64,000 bases of DNA from Chamaecrista fasciculata. Lineage: Eukaryota > Streptophyta > Magnoliopsida > Fabales > Fabaceae. This document shows, in pieces, positions 35,913 through 48,800 of this stretch. The position numbers and the translations under genes are program-made. Under the pieces are notes generated by a model. The model had not been told where the DNA came from and did not search any database. It was given only the letters and a program-made list of their open reading frames with translations. The first letter of the stretch is position 1, and each line of letters opens with the position of its first letter. The DNA is taken from contig QANZ01044841.1 in NCBI GenBank assembly GCA_003254925.1, positions 257,308 to 321,307 on the forward strand. Direction: 5' to 3'.

Positions 35913-38900
35913 GGCAGAGTCTGATGGAAGAATATGAGAGTGATTGTGCAACCAAAAAAAAAAAGGCACTTTTCCATTTTAGAATAGGGACAAAGTATAT
36001 GTGGGCCACACCATTTTAATCCCAGTCTCATCCTTGCGCTTGCCACCCACGCGCTTCTTATTCTCTCTTTTTCAACTCAACACAAACCTCTCTTCCCCCT
36101 TATATTTTTCTATAATGTTTTACCCTATCATTTTTCACCTTTTTAACCTTGGACAAAAATCCGTAAAATACTTTTTAAGTTCAATATTTATTCAATACCC
36201 TGTGTTTAATTATGCCAGTAAAAATTACTAATTGTTATTTTTTAAATTTAATAAGGTAGCAATTGGTTATTTTTTTATTTTTGTATAGACGTGTGATGAT
36301 TCTTCTATAAGAGAGGCGCGTGAAGAATATCGTTATATAAAATCAAAAGTGTGCGAAGTTAGTTAAACTAATTTTAACTAACGAATCATGGATGGTTTAT
36401 GACGAGGAAAAACGTAATGCTTTTTTGTCGGATTGTTCGATTTAAAAAATTGATTTTTAGATTTTATTTTTGTAATCAATGAAAATTGATTATAATCAAT
36501 GAAACATACCTATGAAATCTAAATTATCAACCAAAAAATAATACTCTAGGCTAATTAACTTGCAATGGCGAAATAAATTCATGATTGTGTGAATAAGAAA
36601 ATTGGACTTGTGTATGTGTATCACATATTTCTACACTTTTCATGTAAAATCTTTTTATATAAGATTTTTTTCTATATACATGCATGATATTACATTTTTT
36701 ATTTAGTTTGATTTAATATATGTAGACGGTAGTGCACACTCGAACATGCTAAAATTAACTTGTTACAAAATGTGTGTTTAACTAAATTTAAGACTTATTT
36801 GTTAGATTCTAAAATTGGTATTCAAATCTGAAAACACATATTAGGTAGTTTAATCATGCATAAAGAACACTTTTTAGACCTCAATACAAAGAATGTACCA
36901 AATAGATGTATAGCCTGATAATTCGAAAAAAAAGGAGAAAACTCAATCAAATTATTCAAAAAGATTTAATTGTGAAAAAGTGTAAAAATATAACACATTG
37001 ATGTTAATTGATTTATATAATTCACCTCGCCCAATTATAAAAAAGTTTTAATTATTGTTGTTAGATTCTAATTAAACAAACCATTTGATGGATGGAAATT
37101 TAATTGAATAGAAAAAAATTATGGGCTTATCTAATAAGTACCCTAAAAGAACATGTTAAGAAACATTAAATAACTCTTTGAGATATAAAAAGTAGAAACA
37201 TAAATTGATTACTATTAAATAGTATGTATATTTTATCTTAAGGACTAAAATACATCCCATCCTTTTAGTTTAAACTTTACACTTATATTGTTTTGATCAA
37301 ACATAATTAATATTTATAAAAATATTTTATTTTTATAAATTTAATTGATTACAAGATACTAAAATTATATTGAAGATAAATTATACATAAATACAGATAA
37401 TCATGTTTGAAGTTTAAGTCCTAAATTTTCATTTAAGTTGTAAAAAGTATTTCAAGAAATCATGTTTTAATGTTTTTTAACAAGTATCTTAAGTATGTTT
37501 TTTTTTAGTTTTTTAGATTGTCTAAAATATTCTTTAATTTGAGAGGCTAAGGATTAATTCTTCATGAATCTAATCTTCAGCTAGCAAAGGGAGAACGAGG
37601 TTGCTTTCTTTTTTGTTTTTGATAAGACCCTGAGGCGCTTATCAAATAAACGCATAATTTATTAATGCTATTTTAAAATGCCCAAAATTCAGCTTATTTG
37701 GGAAAAAAAAAAGTACGCATAACACATACTATTAATTTGATTTTTACCTTAAACCGAAGTTACTGACCACGCAAACCGGAATTGTTACTGTTGCTTGAAC
37801 CATGAGTGAAGAAAGGGCAAGATGGGAAACTAAAAGAAATGAAATCCCAAAAGTAACCCTGGGATTGTAGATAAGAAAGCGCGTCATAAACACAAAAGGT
37901 GGGGTAGGTGAGTTCAACAACCCTCTCGATGTAAGAGAATGGTTACATGGAAGGTAGGGCCCACATTGCGTCAGAGCGAAACTAACTTTGGAAAGACATG
38001 ATTACAAGAGCACAAATGTCACGTGATACGAGGCACGAAACGAAACATAGGAAATGACATCCTTGGATTTTACTAAAAATAGACTCAGATTCTTATTTCA
38101 CCAACCCTGGTTAACTAGTGTGAACCTATTAAACTATTCATATTAATTCCACTACAAGTTATTTATCGCCGCTGGTATTCATTCACTTCTCTTTCCACTT
38201 TCTAGTGCCTTGTTTATTGTTTCTCTTTTGTTTTTTTGCCTGGACTCTAGTTTCCTGTTTCTTGTTTCTGGTTTGTGGGAAATAAAATGTTTCTGATTTT
38301 AAACATTTTTTCTACACAAATTAAGTGATAATATTATTAAGATGTAATTATTATATGATTTTTTAAAATTAAACTTGATTATTAAAAGTGAAACTATATA
38401 TAAATTGAATGTGATAAAATGCAATTAATTTCCATAGTTTAAAATCAGTCAATAAGAAAATCATGTTAATGAAAATAAATGAATTAACAAATAGTGCTTT
38501 GTCTAAATAAAATAATTAGAACATTCAAGGTTCAATATTTAAAAGATAAAATTTTAAAACTTAACCACTTGAAGATGTGCTAACAATTTATTTAATTTCC
38601 TTATAAAAAAAACCCCTTATTATAGTTAGGTAAGTAATAAAAGTCAAGTTTAAATTTATCAGACAAAAATTTAGAGATCATATAAGTAACCCAAAAAAAT
38701 TTAAAAACAAATGACCTATAATAAGATTTGTCATTAAATTTTAGTGGGGGTACCTTTATAGCAAAGAGACCAAATTAACTGTAGTCCATTTTTTAAGGGA
38801 TTGAACTCCATTATTTCGTCTTTTAGGGATGACTAGTTTAAGCATTTAAGGAGTATTATTTTACTTCAGAATAGTTATAGTTTATTAATGCGAACCCACA

Positions 38901-39907
38901 TTTTACTAGGATAAAATGCACCAAATTCAAGGCCCCATAAAATGCACAAACAACCATATTTTAGATAATTCAAATTCGCAGTTTAAAAAAAAAAGATAAT
39001 TCAAATACAATCATTTTCAATATTCAAAGATTTTGTGATTTAAAGATAAAATTTATTTTATTACTTACTAAAGACTAATCTAGAGATAAAGAAAGGAAAA
39101 ATGAGGTATTTCATCTTTTTTAATTATGTTTTTTAAATGATGGCTCATCTATTTGAAATCACTAAAACTTTTGTACTTACTTTTTGTAATTTGATAAATA
39201 GAAACTCTTTTCAAACATAAATTGAACCTTGGGAATTGGAATATAAAAGTACTCGTATTATTATTACATAACATTAGAAATTTAGAATAGTGTGTGATAA
39301 TAACTTTATGGAAAATTTAAATAAATTAAAAAATATATAACAAAGTTCAACCATTCAAATGATCAGATTCTCATAGTATTATTTATGGTGATATAAAAGT
39401 ACTACTCCATTTAAACTATTCAATTTCACATCAGCACCAATCAAAATATTAATAAATGTATGGTAAAAACGCTATGTGGTTAATTGTGCATTCAATAAAA
39501 TGTCCGGAATTTCAGATTCCATTAAACTCAATTCAATAAATGAATGGCCTGGAGAGTTAAAGCTGAGTATAAATGCACATATTTCCGTGACGACTTATTT
39601 TTGTTGAATGATTCATACAAAAACTCTTTAGTAATTAATACTAATTAATACCAAATATTCAAGCCAGCATTGAACAACCGTTTGTGGATGCGTTCTCAAT
39701 TATGTCATTTACGTAGTGCCACAAGACTTCCTAAATGCTTGCATCATAGCAATTATTTTCTTTTGATTGATTTATCAAAATACATTTATTCAGGTTATTT
39801 CTTTTTAGTCACATGTTTGTTTGTTTGTTTATATTATTGTATATGATTTTAAATTATTATAATCTTAGCTAGGATATGAACGATCTCTCACTACTTTTCC
39901 ATTATTT
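35913..39907. other. AT-rich spacer within the TOPLESS-like cluster, first part
   Basis: About 4 kb with no gene. GGGCCCAC at 37957-37964 is a TCP-type site. Sequence at 37900-38290 (GC-richer, CACGTG at 38021, then a C/T-rich stretch) resembles a plant promoter and leader, but no coding sequence follows; it could be the remains of a lost gene. The rest is AT-rich. Confidence 0.4.
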
Positions 39908-39916
39908 TAAAATTAA

Positions 39917-40494
39917 GGTAAAATACCCTTTCGTGCCCCTAACGTTTGCGGTGATTTTCAGTTATGTCTCTAACGTTTCATTTGTGTCAGTTGTGCCCCC
40001 AATGTGAAACGTTAGTTTCAATTATGACCCAACCCTTGTTAGTGTACCGTTTTTTCGAAACTTTTGAGCTTATGTTCGTGTTCGTTTCAGTTTGTTTTGA
40101 TAAATGAGTTTATGGGTACTCATTTTCGTCTCCTAAGGATCATTTTGTACATGGAAATTTTGAGAAAAATGGTTCGTTTTGTTGCATTTCGTTTTGGTCC
40201 TTTCTAGGGTTCATCGGGTCTGATTTTCTTTGGATTTGGAGCTATTTTGAGTTTAATCTTTGAAACTGATCCAAGGAATCAAGTTTGTGATGTTCGAAAA
40301 TTATAACACATATGAAATCTGATCAAAATAGAGCTCAAATCGTGCGAAAATGGTGTTTTTTTTTTGGATGATTGAAATTGGGGGCATAATTGAAACTAAC
40401 GTTTTACATTGGGGGCACAACTGACACAAATGAAACGTTAGAGGCATAACTGAAAATCATCGCAAACGTTAGGGGCACGAAAGAGTGTTTTGCC
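39917..40494. mobile_element. Non-autonomous MULE-type element (578 bp) with long terminal inverted repeats
   Basis: Bounded by a perfect 9-bp direct repeat, TAAAATTAA, at 39908-39916 and 40495-40503, the target duplication length of Mutator-like elements. The ends are inverted: the left begins GGTAAAATACCCTTTCGTGC and the right complement begins GGCAAAACACTCTTTCGTGC, and the similarity runs about 100 bp inward through CCCCTAACGTTTGCG. The interior (40030-40370) has no transposase or clear gene fragment. Confidence 0.85.
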
Positions 40495-40519
40495 TAAAAT
40501 TAATAAAATATTATTTTTT

Positions 40520-40797
40520 GGTTAAGAATGCGGAAGAAAAATCTTTGCCTCATCATGGGCAAGGGTTCGAGTTCCCCTTAAGCCACTTAATTCCACTTGG
40601 TGGGCATCCCTCCCTAGGGAGATCCCTTGGCGCCCAAGGGCTAGTTGAGTAGTTGTTCTGGGTAAAACTACTTGCAGTTTAGGCCTGTGCAGTAATCCTT
40701 TGGGTTGGGCCTCTGTCGGCCTCTCCAACATACCTCTGGCGCCTTGCCCGGTAGTTATGGGAGTGTCTTCCCTTACTACCACTTTAACTAAAAAAAC
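40520..40797 (+). mobile_element. tRNA-derived SINE
   Basis: A 278-bp GC-richer body stands out in AT-rich DNA. It begins GGTTAAGAATGCGG (box A-like) and has a clear RNA polymerase III B box, GGTTCGAGTTCCCC, at 40564-40577. It ends in an A-rich tail (CTAAAAAAAC). A 12-bp direct repeat, ATATTATTTTTT, flanks it at 40508-40519 and 40798-40809, the mark of target-primed insertion. It lies only a few bases from the target duplication of the MULE-type element at 39917-40494. Non-coding and non-autonomous. Confidence 0.8.
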
Positions 40798-40809
40798 ATA
40801 TTATTTTTT

Positions 40810-43800
40810 TTATTTTTATTTAGGTACTCTTCTAATTTTAAAAAGTGTTATATATAATTTGTATGTTTTAATTAAGGAAAATCTGATGACACTTATAACT
40901 ATCAATATTTACTATTTTGATTTTTTTAATGGTGGTATCATTGATATATGTCTAACCTTAATTAAGATACTTAAATTAAAGTTAATTTAATATATGAGCT
41001 TTTAATGAGGCGAATCTCATTTAAGTTACTAAGAATTTGTAAAGGTATACTTTAAGAAAACTTATACTGAGTTTATATATATAGATAAATTTATTTTTGA
41101 GATTTTATTGAACTGCGCATTTCATCTTTATTCTATTATTTCAAAGATGATGTCAAGTGTCAACCTTCATTAAACATCTAATACATATTACTAGTATATT
41201 ACCAACACTTCATTTATTATATAGATCTATCTTTGATATACAATCAAACTACGTATATAATAATTAATGTTGATTTTTTCAGAACACGTGTTTCTTAAGA
41301 TCATAATTAAGATTAACTCACTTTTCTTTATTTTCTTGTTTCCACACAAAGAATAAAATCACAATCATGCACACACACGTAGATATATAACACGTATAAC
41401 ATTGTTCATGTATTACGATTTTATCACATATGTAGTACCATTAATTTATATATTATCTATTGTAAAAAATAAATAAAAGTTTACTTATATGTAACAATTA
41501 ATATGCTACACACCATCTAACAATATTAGATCACCAATTAATAGTGTCATATAATTAACATCATCACCTTATCAAGTTAGTTAAAAATTGGATAAAATGA
41601 TTGTATTTTCTTTTTTGGCCTAGATAAAATGATTGTATTGATAATGATAAAAATGTGAGAAACTGAATTGAGAAAATTAAATTAAAAAGAAAATAAATTC
41701 AAAGGAGCGCGAGGGAGAAAAATAGTATTCTAATATTTAGTTATATTCATTTTTAGTAAAGAGTAGCAGGATAGGTTCATTTAGGCCCGTTTTTATATGG
41801 TCTAAAATTTTCTTTCCAAACCCAGTTATTTAATGGATCGGCGATATAAATTGGTTTGCGGACTTTGATATATTTTGATACTGCCATTAATAGTTATTAT
41901 TTATTTCGATGGGTCTGGGCTCTTAAAACGTAATGATAGAATACTTTGATATAATTAATTTTTTTTATTGTTTTTCTAGAGAGAGTTATTTATTTTAGTA
42001 TATACAACTAGTAGCAATTCTATTTTACGCAATAATATATTTTATATATAAAAAGTAAATCAGTTGATAGAAAATAATGCATATTAAAAAAAGATTACTA
42101 TATATATATAGTATTTATGGAACAAAAGATGCGTGGAGTAATATATGAAGTCAAGCTCTCAACTTTTTCAAACATTGTTGCTCTCATTTTGATATAGTTA
42201 TGTGTTAAATAATAAATGTATAAATGTGTAAATTAATTAGTTACACACGCGGTGTTAATTATATATGATGGTGAAGTTTAGTTTATAATCAAGTGCATGT
42301 GAAGTTTAGTTTGAATATTTGATAAAATTCAATTAGTATTTGATGCAGTGACAAACAAATTGCTATCTAGTTAAAAAAATTTAAGTTCGAGTTTTATAGT
42401 TTATATTGTTAAAAATATTTTAACTGTTCACTACCCAATCAATTTTAATAAATTTAGTTTTCGCTTAAATAAATTTAGTTTTCGCTTAAACTAGTGTGAA
42501 GAAAATTCATAATTGTATATATAAAAAATGTTTGATACAAAACAAGCACTTTTTTTTAAATAATTAGAAAAAGGCATGTGTCGTCTTTGTTTATGGTGAC
42601 GTCAGGCTATATCAACAATGATGATGTTGTTGAAATGTACGCGTGACCAATATAAACATGTAATTTCAATTATATTATATTTCTTATAGTTATATTTATA
42701 AACTATATTTTGAGAGTCAATTAATTTTATTTATACAATTAACAAATATGATTATAGTAAAAAATTCAATGAAATAATTTACTTATATGATAATTTTATT
42801 ATAATTAGAGTTCACGATAATCTCGAGTATATGAAATAATCAATGAACTGTACTTTTTTTTTTTGCCATGAATTGTACTTGAATAGCAATTTTTTGTATG
42901 AATGAGGAAATTAAAATAAAAAGAGAAAATACAATAATTAGTGTATATAAACACACGTATATATATATTATAATGATTATATTTCTAAAAATAAATTTAA
43001 TATATATAATTAGTATTTAATAGGTATAATTATAAAAAAAATTAATAAAATTTGTGAATAGTATATATTTATCAATTTACTATGTTGTAATTATAATAAT
43101 TAAGGAAATTTATAAATAGTATGTCCAATATATTGATAATTGTCTAAAGTTATTGAATCTGATAACAACATTAATTAAAGTTACTAAAAATCTTGATGAC
43201 TCTATTTAATTAGGAGACTAATTATATATATGAAGCATGGATATTGATGCGGACATGAGATATGACACAGACACACATCATATATTTATATATAATAATA
43301 ATTAAAAATTTATAATTTTTTATGAAAATTTTAAAAATTACAATATCTATTCGTAATCTATTTTATATGTGTCATTAGTTTCTATTGTTTATCATGTTAA
43401 AGTCACATAAACTAATTTCATATGTTAAAATTTATGAATATGTATCGTAAGTGTTAGATACGAACACGTATCTGAAACGACGACACACCTTTAAAATAAA
43501 ATGTCCATACTTCATAGAATTATATATATTTGAGGCCTCGATATATATATATATATATATATATTCGAACTTAATCAACAAGACAATTTTTTTTTAAATA
43601 AAGTAGTATTTTATTTATTTATAAAACTAATAAAAAATATGGATTTTAGAGTCGTTTTTTATTAACTCAGTTTAATTAAAAACAAATAGAAATACTCTTT
43701 TTTTTTTCATTCATTACATTTAACTTTTAAAATTTTGAAAAACGTAATGGAAAAAAAAAGTTCTTTGTTTGCTTTTCTTCATTCAAATTTCAGAACTCTG

Positions 43801-45468
43801 AAATAAATAACCGTTCTATTTTTACTTCCTTATCTACATGTCTACTATATATTTTTTAATGCAAACAAGGCAATGTAATGAAATATTAAACTAATTGGCT
43901 GATATAAATATGATTAATTTATATGGTAATTAAGAAAGAGAGAGAAAGGTTTGGTTCTAGAAGCAAGAACCTCGTGTTATTTTTATTTTATTTTATTTTA
44001 ATTGGCATTATTATATGTCAGAGAAATTATAAAACAGTGACTAGGGAGTTACAAGATTCTGTGGCCCCAAGGCATTGCGGGCGAAAGGCATAAACACCGT
44101 GTGATACGTCATCAGGTGGGGACCACATTCTCTTTCAGTTTTGTCATTTTTTTTCTTTTTTCTTTTTTTAACTTTACACACTTTTCAGTTTCAGTTTTCT
44201 TACTCCTCCTTCCATATCCAATATCCCCAATCCCCCACAATAAATATTTTAATAAAATAATAATAATATTATTATTTTCCATGAAAAACACATCTTTCTC
44301 ACACCCACCTTCCTAGCGAGTGCACTGTCTCGCCGCCATTACACTTGAAAAAGAAAAAAGAAAATCCGAATAAAATGCTAAATTAACTAATTAGGTGTTC
44401 ATATTTATTTTTGATCATTTCTTAAAAATTATTAGATTACCTTTAATTGATAATTAAAAGTTATTTTTTTTAAGATATAGAAAATTTTGAAGTAAATTTT
44501 ATCTTTTATCATTTCAATGTAAAAGGAAACTGATTTTGTAATTAATGATTACATCATTATATATATATTTTATTGGCACATTACTAGTATGTGGACCTCC
44601 TTTTCATTTTTCATATTGGATTCTTTGCTCCTTTTAAAAGTGTTTTTAACGTTGGTGCTATTTCCTTTTCTATTGCACAGGATTTGGGTGATGATGACTG
44701 ATGACACATCAATGGGACCCACATTGGAATGAGGAGATTCATGAAGGGCCAAAAATTTGGATGCAATGGATTGCTCATAATTGGAAATTACAAAAAGGAA
44801 AAAAGAAAAGCACTTTAATATCTTAGCAAAATCTTGAGCATTTATGAATGCAAAATTAGTTTAAATAATAAACAATTTGATATTTTTTAAATAAAATATC
44901 ATATTCAATACTATGTAACAACTAATTTTATTAGGACATTCCTTGACTATAATCAAAACAAAATCTGAAACATCAAATAAAAAAAGAAAATCTTAAACAT
45001 TTACTAAATGTAATTAAGGCATTCAATTTCAAAGAAAGCTCCTGTGCCAAAAAAAACAAAATTTCAAAGAAAGCACTAGAGGATAGAGTTTTGCACACAA
45101 AGCGCAACAGTCACTATCATCTTTTTCAAAGTAGAGACAGCTATTAGAGTGTCGTCTTTTTACGTGGGACCCACCGTACTCGGGGCATATATGATAAGTA
45201 CGATAACTTATTGCCTTTTAAGGAATTTGCAAAAGTGATAAGTAGATTGACTTATCCTCGTTTGTGCCGCCGCCTCTGGGTATACAAGTCTGTGTCCCTG
45301 CGTTGAGAAAAAACACATCTTTCTCACACACACTTCCTCAATAGTGCGTTCAGGAGAGAGACCAGTGATAAAATAATAGAGTTATAGTGAGAGAGAAGAA
45401 AACAATAATAATTCTTTATTTTTCTAAGGAGTTCTGTTTCTTGGAGCTTGTAGTGATCTGTTTTACAG
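40810..45468. other. AT-rich spacer within the TOPLESS-like cluster, second part
   Basis: Very AT-rich, with TA microsatellites (for example 43540-43562). No coding sequence was seen. At 44040-44350 composition changes to a promoter-like block with GTGGGGACCAC (44116-44126) and a leader-like segment at 44283-44330 that repeats the leader of copy B. GGACCCAC occurs at 44715-44722 and GTGGGACCCAC at 45164-45174. The part after 45280 is the leader of copy B. Confidence 0.45.
44283..44330 (+). repeat. Relic duplicate of the copy B leader
   Basis: GAAAAACACATCTTTCTCAC and the next 25 bases match 45306-45350 with few differences, in the same orientation and about 1.02 kb apart. The downstream copy sits at the expected leader position of the TOPLESS-like gene at 45881. 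The upstream copy is not followed by any coding exon, so it looks like the remains of a tandem promoter or leader duplication. Confidence 0.6.
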
Positions 45469-45859
45469 GTGAGGCTTTTTCTATGGGGTCGTTTTTGTTT
45501 TATTACACATATATTCTCTTTCTTCTCATTGTCTTGTTCAACCTTTTTCAGATTTAAAGTTAGCTTTGATGTTTTCTATGAATCTGAAAACCTAATCTCA
45601 CTGATTTTTACTTTACCATTTTTTTTTTCTTCCGGATCAATATGACTGATGATGACTGCTCCACCAGTTATATTAAAATTTTGGATTTTTTTTTTTCTGG
45701 CTGAGCGATTTGTTTTTTTGTTTTTACTAGGTGCGTCTCCATTTCTGACTTTTTCTACCATTTAGTCAAGAGGATTCAGAAGCTATGAATCAAGGATTTT
45801 TTTTTGTTTTTTTTTTAAGTTTTGGGTGTCACTGATGTTGGTTGTTTTACTGGTTGCAG
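45469..45859 (+). other. Leader intron of TOPLESS-like copy B
   Basis: A donor CAG/GTGAGG at 45469 and an acceptor TTGCAG at 45859 bound 391 bases of T-rich, intron-like sequence immediately before the ATG at 45881. A long 5' leader intron is usual for TOPLESS-family genes. Confidence 0.65.
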
Positions 45860-45880
45860 AGATAGCTGAGACAAGCGTTA

Positions 45881-48800
45881 ATGGCGAACCAACTCGGAAA
45901 AGATCTTATCTTCCTGGTTATGCAGTTCCTCGAAGAGGAAAAATTTAAAGATACCCTTCACACGTATATGCTCCTCAATCTCTCTTCTCTTTTGTTTTCT
46001 GTCCGAGAGACTTTATCGAACTAACATTTTGCCATTTTTTCTTTGATTTTTTAAAAGCTTGGAACACGAATCAGGAGTGTTCTTCAACTTCAAGTATTTT
46101 GAAGAGCAAATACTTCGCGGGAACTGGAATGAGGCTGAAAAGTATCTTCTGGGATTCACCAAATTTGATGAAAACAAGTTTTCCATGAAGACACTTTTCG
46201 AGATCCGAAAGCAGAGGTACCTTGAAGCGTTGGATAAGTAAGTCACGGTTTCGAAACTCAAGTCTTTTCAGTTATCTTTTTTGCTTAATATATATATATA
46301 TATATATATATGCAGTTAACTTTGGTTCATGATTAATAATAATAAAAAAAAAGTAAAGAAAATCTGCTCAATCCCTTATAATTTCAGGCGTGATCATGCC
46401 AAGGCTGTGGATATCCTAGTCAAGGATTTGAAGGTGTTTGCATCTTATGATGCAGATTTGTTCAAGGATATCACCCACCTTCTAACTTTAGACAATTTCA
46501 GGTATCTTTTACTTAGAACCATGGTTTATTCATATTGATGTATTCAAATGCGGCATGATTCACATGATGAGGTTTTTTCTGCAGAGAAAATAGTTTTCTG
46601 ACCCAATACAGAGATGCTCCAACTGCAAGATCTCACATGGTGATTGAACTCAAAAGGCTCATTGAATCAAACCCTTCTTTCCATGATAAGTTGGAGTTCC
46701 CTCACATAAGAAGTTCAAGATTGAAGAGCCTTATTACTCAAAGGTGAATGATCTGCATCTTTGATATTGAAATGACAGCATAAATTGGCAACATTATATT
46801 CATTTTGTCTGAATCCTGTGCAAAATCTTGACATTACAACCCTCTTCTTTGATCGCAGTTTCAGAAACGCAGGCAATAATCTGGCGCTGCGAATGCCTGC
46901 GAGCAATCCGTTAATGGCTTCCGCCCCAAGAGCTGAGAATTTTCATCCAAGAGGTGGAGCTAGTGGGGTGAGTTATCAATTTTTCATGAAGGATGATTAT
47001 ATAAATTACTTATGGTGCTTGTGCAGAAGTTTCTTTCTAGCATAATCATTTTCTTCTATGTTATAGCAGCAGCAATTTCATCCCTCGCCTATGTCACTTC
47101 AAACATGGATGCCTAATTCCATGAACATACTGCGCCCCACAGTTCCAGGAAATACCGGTTATGGTGGTCCACCACATCCAGGTAATAATTATATTATCTC
47201 TAGTTGTTGTCCTTTTTATTATTTGTTTTGGACTCTCAGTTTCATTTCTTTTTATTGTCTGGTATATATAGGAGCAACATCACAAGGTCTTGCGAGTTCT
47301 GATGAGATGTGCAGGATGAGGTTGTCTACTGTTCCAGACAGGGTTAGTTGATTCCAATGTCAAAGTGAAGTGAGACTTCTTAATTTTGGTTAGCAATTAT
47401 AATCGGTTATAACTAAACTATTGAGTCTTGGGATCCAATTTCTGTAGGTCATGCCTTCTGTTGTATGCCCCACTCAAAGCCACAACTCAGCATTTTCCCA
47501 ACTTGATGACTTCCCCAAGACTGTTGTACGGACACTGAATCTCTGGTCAAATCCCTCAAGCATGGATTTTCATCCGATTCATCAAATGATAATCCTAGGT
47601 TGGTTCAAACTGAGCCTTTCCTTCATGAAACAAACGTCTTCCATGATACTTTTGTATGTCTTGGGTCAAAATGCTTTTCATTTCAATGTCACTTTTTAGT
47701 TGGAACGAATATGGGAGACATAACTATGTGGGAGGTCAGTTCAATGGAGAGGTTATTTACAAGAAATTTTCAGGTATGGGATCTTGGTAAATGTTCAATG
47801 GCATTAAAGGTGAGACCCCTCTTACTTGTTTTTCTGTCTTGAAGAGGTGTCATGTTTTGATCATCAAAATTTCTGATTTTCTTATCTTTCAATTAATTCA
47901 ATGAACTTCAGGCCACTCTAGTCAAAGATCCATCTGTTTCAATAAGGCGTGTTTTGTGGAACCCAAAAGGATCTTTATTTGGTATGCTTGAAACCTACAT
48001 GACCAATGAAATGGTTCAACACTCCTGAACTGCTATATATTTATATATATAAATTTTAATTACTGTTCTGTTTTTAATATTTTGGCAGGAGTTGCTTACT
48101 CCAAACACATTGTTCAGTTGTACTCCTATCATGGTGGTAATGACATACGCGCACATCTGGAGGTGGGTCTCTTATTCTAACTGGTGTTTGTTTTACAAAT
48201 AAAAAGTGTAACCGATGATGCAAATTTCTGTTTTTTGTTTTGTTACCTCAGATTGAAGCTCATGTTGGAAGTGTAAATGATCTGGCATTTTGCAGCCCCA
48301 CAACATATCTCGGTTTGCTAACTTGTGGTGATGATAAAACCATCAAGGTTGGTTGTGAAAATTGATTAAGGACTTTAGCAAAAGAGGTTTAATTACTAAT
48401 TTGCATATATGTTTTTAAAAAATAGCTTTGGGATGCAAATACTGGAGTAAGAGTTCGCAGTTTTGAAGACCATGAAGCTGCTGTATACTCTATATGTCCA
48501 CATTTCAAGGAAAATATTCATGTAAGGTTTATACTTTGTGTGACTAATTTCATATCTCTTGCCTACACAGATGGTGGTTTACCCCATGGTTATTAATATT
48601 TACCTAGTATTCCTCAGTTTCTATTTTCCACATCAGTGGACGGAAAAATTAAAGCGTGGTTATATGACATGACGAGCCCAAGGGTTGACTTTGACACTAC
48701 TAGTGCATCCTGCACAACAATGGCTTATACTACTGATGGAAGAAGGTTAATCTTTATGACACTCTAATAATTCGTTACCTGGTTAATTTTCATCATTCAA

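Noticed and set aside
40522-40782. Minus-strand 86-residue frame
   Set aside because: It lies wholly inside the SINE body.
36001-44282. Further TOPLESS-like exons in the 10-kb spacer
   Set aside because: No LisH, CTLH or WD40-like stretch could be read on either strand; only promoter-like blocks remain.
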